Below are positions 44,252-53,579 of a DNA stretch of 64,000 bases, piece by piece. How positions within the stretch are numbered: position 1 is the stretch's first letter; each line of letters starts with the position of its first letter. Source of the DNA: Thermoanaerobacterium xylanolyticum LX-11 (lineage in GTDB: Bacteria > Bacillota > Thermoanaerobacteria > Thermoanaerobacterales > Thermoanaerobacteraceae); NCBI RefSeq assembly GCF_000189775.2, contig NC_015555.1, forward strand, positions 2,243,001 to 2,307,000, read 5' to 3'. Under the pieces are notes generated by a model. The model ran no database searches. It was given only the letters and a program-made list of their open reading frames with translations, and was not told the DNA's origin. The translations under genes and the position numbers were made by a program.

Positions 44252-45286
44252 TTACACATTCATGTTTTTAGCTTTGTGCCCATAAAGTCCCATCTTGTCT
44301 GCGCCCCACAAAACAGCTAAGATCGCAACAATCAATATGATGTAGCCTTTTGCACCATTTGTGGAGGATATAAGTATCGCGCTTAAACCTAAGAACAAAC
44401 TTACACCGTACATGACAAAAACCGCCTGCTTCTGCGAAAGGCCCAACGCTAAAAGCCTGTGGTGCAAATGCCCTTTGTCTGCCTCCATGATAGGCTTTTT
44501 ATTTGCCAAACGCCTTATTATTGCAAATATCGTGTCAAATACCGGAACGCCAAGAGCTAATATGGGAACAGCAATCGCAATGGCAGCAGCCGATTTTACT
44601 GCACCTTGTATAGATACCGCCGACAAAATGAAGCCTAAAAACATGGCGCCAGTATCGCCCATGAATATCTTGGCAGGGTTGAAATTGTACGGCAAGAATC
44701 CCAGTGCCGCTCCAGTGACAGCAACAGTAATAAGCGCAGTAGCATATCGCCCATTTAGCAAAGACACCACAAACAGCGAACCTGATGATATGGATGCTAT
44801 ACCTGCAGCTAATCCGTCAAGTCCATCAATAAGGTTCATGGCATTTGTAATACCTACGATCCAAAATATACTAAGAGGTATCGCAAAAACACCCATATTT
44901 ATCATGCCATCGCCAAATGGATTTGTAAGCCAATCGATCCTTACACCGCTTAAGACAACCACAAATGCTGCTAAAAGCTGTCCTAATAGCTTCACTTTAG
45001 CTTTTAATTCGTATTTATCGTCAAATATCCCTAAAGCGACTATTATCGTGCTTCCTGCAATGATTCCAAGGTTAGTCTCCGATTTTGGCAAAAACAGAAG
45101 CATACTTAAAACTGTACCAAAGTATATGGCCAATCCGCCTATAAGCGGTACAGGCTTATTGTGAACACGTCTTTTATCCTTTGGTATGTCGATGGCTCCG
45201 ATTTTATAAGCCAACTTCTTTGCCGCTGGTGTAGCCATAAGTGCAGCCACAAAAGCCACAACAAACGACAAAATGTATATTTTCAT
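44252..45286 (-). CDS. tagO: Undecaprenyl-phosphate GlcNAc-1-phosphate transferase (TagO/WecA)
   Basis: 344 residues, about 10-11 membrane segments. MraY/WecA family motifs: GGLAIYFGT, ALGIFDDKYELKAKVKLLGQ (Asp pair), NAMNLIDGLDGLAAG (catalytic Asp cluster), KIFMGDTGAMFLGF and ADKGHLHHRLL (the basic loop of WecA/TagO, unlike MraY). Starts secondary wall polymer synthesis at the membrane. Operon with wecB. Confidence 0.93.
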   Translation of the reverse strand: MKIYILSFVVAFVAALMATPAAKKLAYKIGAIDIPKDKRRVHNKPVPLIGGLAIYFGTVLSMLLFLPKSETNLGIIAGSTIIVALGIFDDKYELKAKVKLLGQLLAAFVVVLSGVRIDWLTNPFGDGMINMGVFAIPLSIFWIVGITNAMNLIDGLDGLAAGIASISSGSLFVVSLLNGRYATALITVAVTGAALGFLPYNFNPAKIFMGDTGAMFLGFILSAVSIQGAVKSAAAIAIAVPILALGVPVFDTIFAIIRRLANKKPIMEADKGHLHHRLLALGLSQKQAVFVMYGVSLFLGLSAILISSTNGAKGYIILIVAILAVLWGADKMGLYGHKAKNMNV

Positions 45287-45351
45287 TTTAACACTCCCCT
45301 GAACTTATCATAATTATATAATATTCCACCAACGCCATTATTGTCAACTAT

Positions 45352-45798
45352 TTATCGTCTTTCCATCTTCACAACTTCTACAGAAGCTTCCTTCAAATAC
45401 TCAAATGAAAGATTATCAGGGTAATCCCCTTCATAGACAACTCTTTTTATGCCTGCATTGATAATCATCTTGGCACACATAGAACACGGGCTTGCACTTA
45501 CATAGATAGTAGCATCTTTTGTGCTTACACCGTTTAATGCGGCTTGTATTATGGCATTCTGCTCGGCATGAGTGCCTCTACAAAGCTCGTGTCTCTCACC
45601 TGATGGTATGTTTAGGCTTTCCCTCATGCACCCTACTTCCTCACAGTGTTTAAGACCTGTGGGTGCACCGTTGTACCCTGTCGATATGATGTGCTTGTCC
45701 TTCACAATGACAGCACCAACCTGCCTCCTCAAACAAGTAGATCTGGTCTTCACCACATCTACCACCATCATAAAATACTCATCCCACGATGGCCTCAT
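45352..45798 (-). CDS. dCMP deaminase (ComEB-like)
   Basis: About 148 residues. Zinc deaminase motifs: GTHAEQNAI (HAE) and [16 protein letters not shown] (PCxxC). [20 protein letters not shown] start and [18 protein letters not shown] are typical of dCMP deaminases and ComEB. Supplies dUMP for dTTP. The ATG at 45798 follows AGAGGAA; the longer frame lies within upp. 13-bp spacing after upp, so co-transcribed. Confidence 0.92.
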   Translation of the reverse strand: MRPSWDEYFMMVVDVVKTRSTCLRRQVGAVIVKDKHIISTGYNGAPTGLKHCEEVGCMRESLNIPSGERHELCRGTHAEQNAIIQAALNGVSTKDATIYVSASPCSMCAKMIINAGIKRVVYEGDYPDNLSFEYLKEASVEVVKMERR

Positions 45799-45811
45799 CT
45801 TTACGTTCCTC

Positions 45812-46444
<633 letters not shown>

Positions 46445-46460
46445 TCATTTACCTCCTATG

Positions 46461-46907
46461 TCATCTCAAGTATTTTTTTTCAATCTCAGAAATCTTGTCA
46501 ATCCTCTTTTGATGCCTACCGCCTTGAAATTCTGCGTCAAGCCATTCATCCACCAAAAGTGCTGCAAGACCTGGTCCTACAACTCTTCCCCCCATGCAAA
46601 GCACGTTTGCATTGTTGTGCTCTTTTGAGTACCTTGCTGAAAAGGCATCAGACACGTGCGCTGCCCTTATGCCAGGCACTTTATTGGCAGCAATCGATAT
46701 GCCAACGCCTGTTCCACACAAAAGTATGCCTTTCTCATACTGTCCGCTGGCTACAGCCTCTGCCACTTCTCTGGCGTAATCAGGATAGTCTACAGACTCC
46801 TCACTAAATGTACCGAAATCCTTATACTCTATCCCTCTTTCCTCAAGATGCTTCTTTATGGCTTCTTTAAGCTCATATCCACCGTGATCAGAACCTATTG
46901 CAATCAT
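46461..46907 (-). CDS. rpiB: Ribose-5-phosphate isomerase B
   Basis: 148 residues. MIAIGSDHGGYELKEAIKKH, DYPDYAREVAEAV, catalytic Cys region GILLCGTGVGISIAANKVPG and NANVLCMGGRVVG. Pentose phosphate isomerase, LacAB/RpiB type. Between ywlE-like and upp genes. Confidence 0.95.
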   Translation of the reverse strand: MIAIGSDHGGYELKEAIKKHLEERGIEYKDFGTFSEESVDYPDYAREVAEAVASGQYEKGILLCGTGVGISIAANKVPGIRAAHVSDAFSARYSKEHNNANVLCMGGRVVGPGLAALLVDEWLDAEFQGGRHQKRIDKISEIEKKYLR

Positions 46908-46921
46908 TGAAAAGCTCCTTT

Positions 46922-47371
46922 CTACAATTTTTCTATTATACGCATTATAGATGCATATATTTCCTCTGCAGTTTTCTTGTACACATCTATGCCTCTTCCA
47001 AACGGATCCTCAATATCTCCTTTTTGACCTGCAAATTCATTTAATGTAAAGACTTTATCTGCAAATTCGGGATGTCTTTTTAAGATAAACTCCCTTTGCG
47101 CCTCTGTCATAGTCAAGACTAAATCAGCATCCTTAATATGCTCTTCTTTAATGAGCCTCGATTTGTGATTTGATATATCAATGCCGTATTTTTCTTTTAA
47201 AACCCTAATAGCTTCATCTGTGGCTGGCAATCCATCGTAAGTCATAGTGCCTGCTGATTCCGCTACATGAGATAAGCCTTTCTCCCTTGCTATATGGTTA
47301 AATATTCCTTCAGCCATGCTGCTTCTGCATGTATTTCCTGTGCAAACGAATAATACCTTCATAAAATACAT
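46922..47371 (-). CDS. Low-molecular-weight phosphatase, YwlE-type (probable protein-arginine phosphatase)
   Basis: 149 residues. P-loop VLFVCTGNTCRSSMAEGIF (CX5R) and late acid EDPFGRGIDVYKK. The Thr after GN in the P-loop is the residue known to favour phospho-arginine in B. subtilis YwlE; position between sua5 and rpiB is also as in ywl of B. subtilis. It would counter the McsB arginine kinase, which is not in this window. Start: ATG 47371 close to GGAG; an ATG three codons later is possible. Confidence 0.88.
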   Translation of the reverse strand: MYFMKVLFVCTGNTCRSSMAEGIFNHIAREKGLSHVAESAGTMTYDGLPATDEAIRVLKEKYGIDISNHKSRLIKEEHIKDADLVLTMTEAQREFILKRHPEFADKVFTLNEFAGQKGDIEDPFGRGIDVYKKTAEEIYASIMRIIEKL

Positions 47372-47379
47372 TTTTCTCC

Positions 47380-48429
47380 TTACACATTGATTTCCTTGTA
47401 TCCAGCGGCTTTTTCAAGCCTATTCATTATAGCTAGTCCAATTTCATCATAGTCAAACCCTTCAGCGTACACTACATCAACGCCTTTTTTGTCGAATTCC
47501 CTAAGACACCTAAACAGATTTTTAGCGATAGTCTCCGGTCTTTCCCTGTTGCCTACTACTAAAACTTCCCCATTTCGATATTTTTCGCATGTTTGCTCTG
47601 TTGCCATTATACCAACTTTTTTGCCATTATTCAATTGAAATTCTGTCAACTCTTGTATTTTTTTTATAACATCGCCTATATTTCCCTTGACTATGTAGAC
47701 TTCTGCATCTGGTGAATAGTGCTTGTACTTCATGCCTGGTGATTTAGGCTTTACATCCAAAGAAGGCTTTTTATATACTATAGGATCTACTTCAACACTG
47801 CCAACTACGCCCATTATCATCTCTTTTGTAATACCACCTGGCCTTAAAATGGTAGGAATCTCTCCCGTCATGTCTACCACTGTAGACTCTACACCTACAT
47901 CACAGCTTCCACCATCTATTATCATGTCAACTCTGCCGTAAAGGTCGCTAATAACGTGTGAAGCATCTGTAGGGCTTGGCTTACCGGATAGATTAGCACT
48001 TGGAGCAGACACAGGTATGCCAGCTCTTTTTATAAGTGTATGTGCAATCTTATTAGACGGCATTCTAATGGCTACAGTATTCATTCCGGCTGTATTTATA
48101 GACGGAACAATATCAGACTTTTCAAATATCATGGTCAATGGTCCCGGCCAAAACTGACGTGCCAGCTTTAACGCATCATTTGGGACATTTTTAGCATATT
48201 TAAAGAGATCCTGAAACTCTGAAATATGCAAAATAAGTGGATTATCCTGAGGTCTACCTTTAGCTATAAATATCTTTGCAACTGCATCTGGATTTAGTGA
48301 ATTGGCACCAATGCCGTAAACTGTCTCGGTGGGAAAAGCCACAAGTCCACCATTTAGAAGTATACTTGCTGCTTCGTCAATTAAATTTATGTCTGGATTA
48401 TCTCTGTCAAGCTTAACTACTTTTGTCAT
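47380..48429 (-). CDS. Threonylcarbamoyl-AMP synthase (Sua5/YwlC)
   Basis: 349 residues. YrdC domain (LLNGGLVAFPTETVYGIGAN, IFIAKGRPQDNPLILHI, WPGPLTMIFEK, VAIRMPSN, PVSAPSANLSGKPSPTDASH) plus C-terminal Sua5 domain (KPKSPGMKYKHYSPDAEVYI). Makes threonylcarbamoyl-AMP for the t6A37 tRNA modification. Head of the ywlC-ywlE-rpiB-upp-deaminase operon or shares transcription from the ZIP gene (24 bp). Confidence 0.95.
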   Translation of the reverse strand: MTKVVKLDRDNPDINLIDEAASILLNGGLVAFPTETVYGIGANSLNPDAVAKIFIAKGRPQDNPLILHISEFQDLFKYAKNVPNDALKLARQFWPGPLTMIFEKSDIVPSINTAGMNTVAIRMPSNKIAHTLIKRAGIPVSAPSANLSGKPSPTDASHVISDLYGRVDMIIDGGSCDVGVESTVVDMTGEIPTILRPGGITKEMIMGVVGSVEVDPIVYKKPSLDVKPKSPGMKYKHYSPDAEVYIVKGNIGDVIKKIQELTEFQLNNGKKVGIMATEQTCEKYRNGEVLVVGNRERPETIAKNLFRCLREFDKKGVDVVYAEGFDYDEIGLAIMNRLEKAAGYKEINV

Positions 48430-48452
48430 TTGTCACAACCCTTTCAATCATT

Positions 48453-49172
48453 TCATAAAACTCTCGTAATTATTATACCACTAATGATTCCTGCAATCAT
48501 TCCAAATACAGAAATCCTTCCCCTGTACAAGTCTCTCGACTCAGGGATCATCTCACCGCAAGTTACATAAAGCATGGCGCCGCCAGCAATCCCTAAATTA
48601 AGCGCTATGAAAAAAGGGGATATCTCTCCCATATAAACGCCAGCAATAGCTCCTAAGCCTGTAGGTATACCCGCCAGTATTGCATAAATCATGTTTTTAA
48701 ATGGCGTTACACCACCTATCGATAGAGGCGTCGCCATAGCTATTCCTTCAGGTATGTCGTGAAGGGCAATGACAATTGCAATGCTTAAGCCGAAACTACT
48801 GGATGACATAAATCCAGAGCCTACAGCAAGTCCTTCAGGAAAATTATGTATTGCAATAGCAAATCCCATTATTATCCCCTCTTTTAAGTAGTTATTTATT
48901 TTCTCCTTATCAGGCAGTATATCTTCAAAAAACACCACGATTAATACTCCTGCTATAAGCCCCAACATACCCACATTCAATCCACCTGTCTCAAAGGCAT
49001 GTGGAAGCAAATCAAATGTGACTACAGACAGCATGAGACCACCTGCAAAGCCCAGTATTGTGCTTAAAAATCGCTTTGATGGTTTTTTAAAAAGAAATGT
49101 TATGGCACCACCTGTACCAGTGCCTATTATGCCGATAACAAACCCCAACACAACAACGTGAAAATTGCTCAC
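48453..49172 (-). CDS. ZIP-family metal transporter
   Basis: 239 residues, about 8 membrane segments. Metal-binding helices IAIHNFPEGLAVGSGFM and IALHDIPEGIAMATPL (HNxPEG, HDxPEG). GTG start with GAGGTGA. Imports or exports Zn/Mn/Fe-type divalent cations; direction not readable. A leader RNA with a very stable terminator lies upstream (49240-49342), pointing to regulation by premature termination. Confidence 0.9.
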   Translation of the reverse strand: MSNFHVVVLGFVIGIIGTGTGGAITFLFKKPSKRFLSTILGFAGGLMLSVVTFDLLPHAFETGGLNVGMLGLIAGVLIVVFFEDILPDKEKINNYLKEGIIMGFAIAIHNFPEGLAVGSGFMSSSSFGLSIAIVIALHDIPEGIAMATPLSIGGVTPFKNMIYAILAGIPTGLGAIAGVYMGEISPFFIALNLGIAGGAMLYVTCGEMIPESRDLYRGRISVFGMIAGIISGIIITRVL

Positions 49173-49239
49173 AATATCACCTCATCTAAGTAAAATTTAT
49201 TCTGCAAAAAAGCATAATATGATATGTGGCAAAATAAAA

Positions 49240-49378
49240 TCTACCCGGATGGTAGGAGGTCCATCCGGGTAGAAAAGCGCCCTCAATGAGGACAGCTGGG
49301 GGGCAATATTTATATTTTCATAATGTGAATCATTAAAGTGTTTTCTTTATTATAAATGAGAAATCAATATTTGGTCAA
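49240..49378 (-). promoter_or_regulatory. Promoter and terminator-ending leader RNA before the ZIP transporter
   Basis: Minus strand promoter TTGACC (49373-49378), 18 bp, TATAAT (49349-49354). The ~100-nt RNA holds a C-rich segment (GCCCCCCAGCTGTCCTC) foldable with GAGGGCGC, then a perfect 13-bp hairpin TCTACCCGGATGG / CCATCCGGGTAGA (49240-49252, 49261-49273) and a U-rich tail. It ends 67 bp before the transporter start. Either a metal-responsive attenuator or a free small RNA. It matches no riboswitch class I can name. Confidence 0.6.
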
Positions 49379-49481
49379 GTTAAAAAAATTTAACAATTTA
49401 AAAAAATATATAAGTTGTGTAAGTAGCAATAATCTCTTTCAGATAATTCATTTAATGCTAAAAGAAAAGGCTTTGTAAGCA

Positions 49482-50543
49482 TCACTGCATGCTTTCAAGC
49501 CTTTCTGCCTGGTCTTCTGCCAAAAGGGCATCGATTATCTCGTCTAAATCGCCATCTAAAACCATCTGCAATTTGTAAAGCGTAAGTCCTATCCTGTGAT
49601 CTGTAACTCTACCTTGCGGGAAGTTATAAGTCCTTATTCTCTCGCTTCTGTCCCCTGTGCCAACTTGCAGCTTCCTCGTCATAGAAATTTCTCTTTCTTT
49701 TTCTTCTCTGGCCATCTCATAAAGTTTAGCCCTAAGTATCTTCATGGCTCTTTCCCTGTTTTGAAGCTGTGACCTTTCATCTTGGCACGATATGACTATA
49801 CCTGTGGGTATGTGGGTAAGCCTTACAGCCGAGTCAGTTGTGTTTACGCTTTGCCCACCGTGGCCACCAGACCTAAACACATCTATCTTTATGTCATTTG
49901 GGTTTATCTCTATGTCTACATCTTCTACTTCCGGCAATACCGCAACTGTAGCAGTAGATGTGTGTATCCTTCCGCCAGCTTCTGTGGTGGGTATCCTCTG
50001 AACCCTGTGAACGCCGCTTTCAAATTTAAGCCTGCTATACGCTCCTTTGCCGGCTATGCTGAATATGACTTCCTTAAATCCGCCAAGCTCCGTAGCATTG
50101 GAGCTCATTATCTCGTACTTCCAGCGTTTTTTCTCTGCGTACATGGTGTACATCCTAAAAAGGTCATATGCAAAAAGCGCAGCTTCTTCGCCACCAGCTC
50201 CTGCCCTTATCTCCATTATGACATCTTTCTCATCGTTTGGATCTTTCGGAAGCAGCAGAAGCTTTATCTCATTCAGGAGGCTTTCCTCTTTCTCCTCCAG
50301 GCTTTTTAGCTCATCCTCTGCCATGTCTTTTAGCTCGTCATCCATCTCGATTAGCTCTTTAGTTGACTCTATGTCATCTTTGACCTTTTTATACTCTCGA
50401 TACTTTTGGACGATTTCCTCTAATCCAGCCTGCTCTTTCGCCATCTTCTTCCATTCATCCATGTCTTTCATGGATTCAGGATCGCTTAATTTCTGACTAA
50501 GCTCCACATATCTATCTTCAATTGCCTTAAGTTTATCTATCAT
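49482..50543 (-). CDS. prfA: Peptide chain release factor 1
   Basis: About 353 residues. GGQ loop ([20 protein letters not shown]), [40 protein letters not shown] and the C-terminal [30 protein letters not shown]. Terminates translation at UAA/UAG. The second of two adjacent ATGs is better spaced. Downstream partner prmC is encoded just upstream here, as is usual. Confidence 0.96.
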   Translation of the reverse strand: MIDKLKAIEDRYVELSQKLSDPESMKDMDEWKKMAKEQAGLEEIVQKYREYKKVKDDIESTKELIEMDDELKDMAEDELKSLEEKEESLLNEIKLLLLPKDPNDEKDVIMEIRAGAGGEEAALFAYDLFRMYTMYAEKKRWKYEIMSSNATELGGFKEVIFSIAGKGAYSRLKFESGVHRVQRIPTTEAGGRIHTSTATVAVLPEVEDVDIEINPNDIKIDVFRSGGHGGQSVNTTDSAVRLTHIPTGIVISCQDERSQLQNRERAMKILRAKLYEMAREEKEREISMTRKLQVGTGDRSERIRTYNFPQGRVTDHRIGLTLYKLQMVLDGDLDEIIDALLAEDQAERLESMQ

Positions 50544-50594
50544 CATCTCACCTCAAAAGCTGATTATATCACATAAATAATATTTTTAAAAGTA

Positions 50595-51434
50595 TCAAGA
50601 ACCAAGCCATTTCCCTAAAACTACCCTGTCTATTCCTTGAAGGTCTTTTACGATTTCTATATTGCCATATCCACCATCTAAAAGTATTCGCGATACATCG
50701 CCTGCTTCATCATATCCCACTTCAAATGCTATTATACCACTGCTTTTAATATATTCTTTAGAATCTCTGACTATCTTTCTGTAAAATAAAAGGCCGTCCT
50801 CTCCTCCATCAAGGGCTATCTTAGGCTCTTTTTTTACTTCTTCCTGCAATTTATCAATATCACCACTTCTAATATACGGCGGATTTGACACAATTACATC
50901 AAACTTAACATCTTTCGGCACCGATGAAAATAAATCGCTTTTTAAAAAGACGATCTTATCTAAAACACCGTTCTCATAAGCATTATCTCTCGCAACAGAT
51001 AAAGCATCGTCGCTTATATCAACTGCGTATACTTTCACATCTTTGTATTTCGCTATGCTTACAGCAATAGCGCCGCTTCCAGTGCCTATATCCAATACCA
51101 CATCGTTTTTCTGAAGCCTCTTTAAGACTTCCTCTACTAACACCTCTGTATCGTTTCTCGGTATTAAAACATTGGGACTTACTTTAAATATAAGTCCCAT
51201 AAAATGCTTTTTCCCAACTATATATTGATAAGGCATACCGTCTTTTCGCAAGTCCAACAAACCTTTGTATCTTTCAAAAATATTTTCGCTTAACTCTTTA
51301 TCTCTATTTACAATAATGTATTCCCTTCCTACTCCTAATAAAAAAGATAAAAGTCCTTCTGCTTCAAGCCGCGGTTCTGACACATAATTTTTAAGATACT
51401 GTGTCCCAAAATTTAAAGCATCAAATATCTTCAA
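50595..51434 (-). CDS. prmC: Release-factor glutamine methyltransferase
   Basis: About 279 residues. SAM site VLDIGTGSGAIAVSIAKY and catalytic VIVSNPPYIRSGDI, plus the helical N-terminal domain. Methylates the GGQ Gln of release factors; adjacent to prfA. TTG at 51434 has GGGAGG eight bases upstream and is preferred over ATG 51452; it overlaps the yqhQ-like gene by 14 bp. Confidence 0.93.
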   Translation of the reverse strand: MKIFDALNFGTQYLKNYVSEPRLEAEGLLSFLLGVGREYIIVNRDKELSENIFERYKGLLDLRKDGMPYQYIVGKKHFMGLIFKVSPNVLIPRNDTEVLVEEVLKRLQKNDVVLDIGTGSGAIAVSIAKYKDVKVYAVDISDDALSVARDNAYENGVLDKIVFLKSDLFSSVPKDVKFDVIVSNPPYIRSGDIDKLQEEVKKEPKIALDGGEDGLLFYRKIVRDSKEYIKSSGIIAFEVGYDEAGDVSRILLDGGYGNIEIVKDLQGIDRVVLGKWLGS

Positions 51435-52350
51435 AAGCTTTTCCTCCCTCATCTTCTAAAACACTTTTTAAAGATGCTATGGCTACCTCTAACTGGCTGT
51501 CATCAGGTTCTTTTGTGGTAAGCTTTTGAAGAAGCAGTCCCGGATAAACAAGTGCTGCTATCACCTTATTATCGCTATGACCAGCTATTTTTATCACTTC
51601 ATACGATATGCCAGCAACGACAGGCAAAAGCAGTATTCTGGATATTATCCTTATGTATAATGAGGGCCATCTTAAAAACGAAAATACGATAATTGACACA
51701 ATCATTACTATAAACAAAAAGTTTGTGCCGCACCTCGGATGAAGCGTCGTATACTTTCTGGCATTTTCAACGGTAAGTTCCTCTTCATGTTCGAAACAGT
51801 GTATCGTCTTATGCTCAGCACCATGGTATTCAAACACCCTCTTTATGTCTTCCATCCTCGATATGAGCGCAAGATACGCGATGAATATTGCAACCCTTAG
51901 GACTCCTTCAAAAAGGTTTATGAAAAACGTATTTTCGGTGTATCGCTTTAAAAAGCCTGCCACATAAGTTGGCCCTACGAAAAATACGATTATGGATATA
52001 GCCAACGATAAAGCCACAGAAAGATACATTATGACATCATCCAGTTTGTCGCCAAAGACCTTTTTCAAAAATATCTCAAACTTAGAAGGCTCCTCATCTC
52101 CGCTTTCACCTTCTATCAATTCAGCAGAATAGCTTAATGTCCTGATTCCAATTATCAAAGAATCTATAAGTGCAACTGTTCCTCTTATAAATGGCACTGA
52201 CAGTATCTTATGCCTTTTGGTCAAAGGCTTTACCATATCCTTTTTTACAACTATATCATTTCCACACCTTACAGCAGTAGCTATGCTGTTGTGACCCCTC
52301 ATCATTACACCTTCTATTACCGCTTGTCCACCAATATCCGTCTTCTTCAT
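51421..52350 (-). CDS. DUF1385 (YqhQ-like) membrane protein
   Basis: 309 residues. IGGQAVIEGVMMRGHNSIAT at the N-terminus and FEYHGAEHKTIHCFEHEEEL, TTLHPRCGTNFLFIVMI are diagnostic DUF1385 blocks; about four to five membrane segments. Predicted metal-dependent enzyme or transporter-like; function unknown. Commonly located with prmC/prfA and rpmE in clostridia. Confidence 0.9.
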   Translation of the reverse strand: MKKTDIGGQAVIEGVMMRGHNSIATAVRCGNDIVVKKDMVKPLTKRHKILSVPFIRGTVALIDSLIIGIRTLSYSAELIEGESGDEEPSKFEIFLKKVFGDKLDDVIMYLSVALSLAISIIVFFVGPTYVAGFLKRYTENTFFINLFEGVLRVAIFIAYLALISRMEDIKRVFEYHGAEHKTIHCFEHEEELTVENARKYTTLHPRCGTNFLFIVMIVSIIVFSFLRWPSLYIRIISRILLLPVVAGISYEVIKIAGHSDNKVIAALVYPGLLLQKLTTKEPDDSQLEVAIASLKSVLEDEGGKAFEDI

Positions 52351-52374
52351 TGCAGCACCTCCTTAAAAATCCAT

Positions 52375-52956
52375 TTAAGTTCGCGGGACTTCGTGGCACT
52401 TTCTGCACCTTGCTTCATAAGACTCCTTTGCTCCCACCATTATAATAGGATCATCGTAATTGGCAGGCCTACCATTTATAAGCCTTTGTGTGCGAGTAGC
52501 GGGATTGCCACATTTCATACATATAGCAGTAAGCTTGTCGACGAATTCAGCTATGGCCATCAATTCCGGAGTGGGACCAAATGGCTCACCTCTAAAGTCC
52601 ATGTCAAGCCCTGCACATATGACCCTTTTTCCGCTGTCAGCGATCTCTTTTACGATGTCTACTATTTCAGAATCAAAAAACTGAATTTCATCTATAGCAA
52701 ATACATCCGTATCTTCTTCAGCGTATGTCAATATATCAGATGCCTTTACAATGGCAATTGCGTGCATGTTGTCACCATTATGAGATACGACTTTATCTAT
52801 GGAATACCTATCATCTATGGCCGGTTTAAAGACTTGAACTTTTTGCTTGGCAATCTTGGCTCTTTTTATCCTTCTTATAAGCTCCTCACTTTTTCCACTA
52901 AACATAGGACCAGTTACAACTTCTATGTACCCGTGGTCTTTAGGCCCGTACATCAT
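52375..52956 (-). CDS. tdk: Thymidine kinase
   Basis: 193 residues. P-loop [26 protein letters not shown] (Walker B), [11 protein letters not shown] (lasso), and zinc cysteines [13 protein letters not shown] / CRKCH. Type II dTMP-forming salvage kinase. Between yqhQ-like and rpmE genes, as in related Firmicutes. Confidence 0.95.
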   Translation of the reverse strand: MMYGPKDHGYIEVVTGPMFSGKSEELIRRIKRAKIAKQKVQVFKPAIDDRYSIDKVVSHNGDNMHAIAIVKASDILTYAEEDTDVFAIDEIQFFDSEIVDIVKEIADSGKRVICAGLDMDFRGEPFGPTPELMAIAEFVDKLTAICMKCGNPATRTQRLINGRPANYDDPIIMVGAKESYEARCRKCHEVPRT

Positions 52957-53048
52957 AATCCACCTCTTAAGACAAATAGTTTAAGACAACAAAAAGCTTG
53001 TTAATAAAATCCAGAAAAATTTATCAACGCTCACAAATTTCGCTTATC

Positions 53049-53158
53049 TAATATATCATCGATTCATTCCGCTTGTTTGGCTAACGCCGTCTATGCGTTG
53101 TGACGGCTTTCGCTTTCGCTCATACGCCAAACTGCGCTACATTCATCGTGATATATTA
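53049..53158. repeat. Long imperfect palindrome in the tdk-rpmE gap
   Basis: Nested arms: TAATATATCA (53049) with TGATATATTA (53149-53158); GTTTGGC (53075-53081) with GCCAAAC (53126-53132); GCCGTC (53086-53091) with GACGGC (53102-53107). The GC-rich core differs from the AT-rich flanks. It lies in a 350-bp gap (52957-53306) without any gene. A folded RNA, a MITE-like remnant or a protein-binding site are possible. Confidence 0.7.
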
Positions 53159-53278
53159 CGAAAGCTTCATTAATCGTTCGCTTATGATAAACTTTTACAC
53201 TAATTATATAAATTAACAATTAATTTTTCATTATATATTATGGGCTGATTCCCTCCATGTACGTTTCATACAATAAAA

Positions 53279-53300
53279 GGTTAGAGCAATAACTCTAACC
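53279..53300 (-). terminator. Terminator of rpmE
   Basis: GGTTAGAG-CAATAA-CTCTAACC with TTTTATTG on the minus strand. Confidence 0.85.
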
Positions 53301-53306
53301 ACTTCA

Positions 53307-53516
53307 TTATTTTGTATCCAGATTGTATTTTTTCTTAAACCTTTCTACCCTTCCACCTGTATCAATCAACTTCTGCTGACCAGTAAAAAGTGGATGGCAC
53401 TTTGAGCATATTTCAACTCTAAGTTCTTTCTTTGTAGAACCTGTCACAAATGTATTTCCACATGCACACCTTACAACTGCATCATGATAATAAGTTGGAT
53501 GTATTCCTTCTTTCAT
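53307..53516 (-). CDS. rpmE: Ribosomal protein L31, zinc-binding form
   Basis: 69 residues: [20 protein letters not shown], then [28 protein letters not shown]. Two pairs of Cys (CAC, CSKC) make it the zinc type. The ATG at 53516 has GAGGTG upstream; the longer TTG frame overlaps that site. Follows rho in transcription order. Confidence 0.96.
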   Translation of the reverse strand: MKEGIHPTYYHDAVVRCACGNTFVTGSTKKELRVEICSKCHPLFTGQQKLIDTGGRVERFKKKYNLDTK

Positions 53517-53579
53517 CGCCTTCACCTCTTTCAAACCGAAATTACACTTAAATGATTATATCACACATAATATATAATA

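Noticed and set aside
49240-49342. NiCo (czcD) or yybP-ykoY riboswitch before the ZIP gene
   Set aside because: GGACAG and CTGGG-like words occur only on the wrong strand, and the conserved cores are not recognisable.
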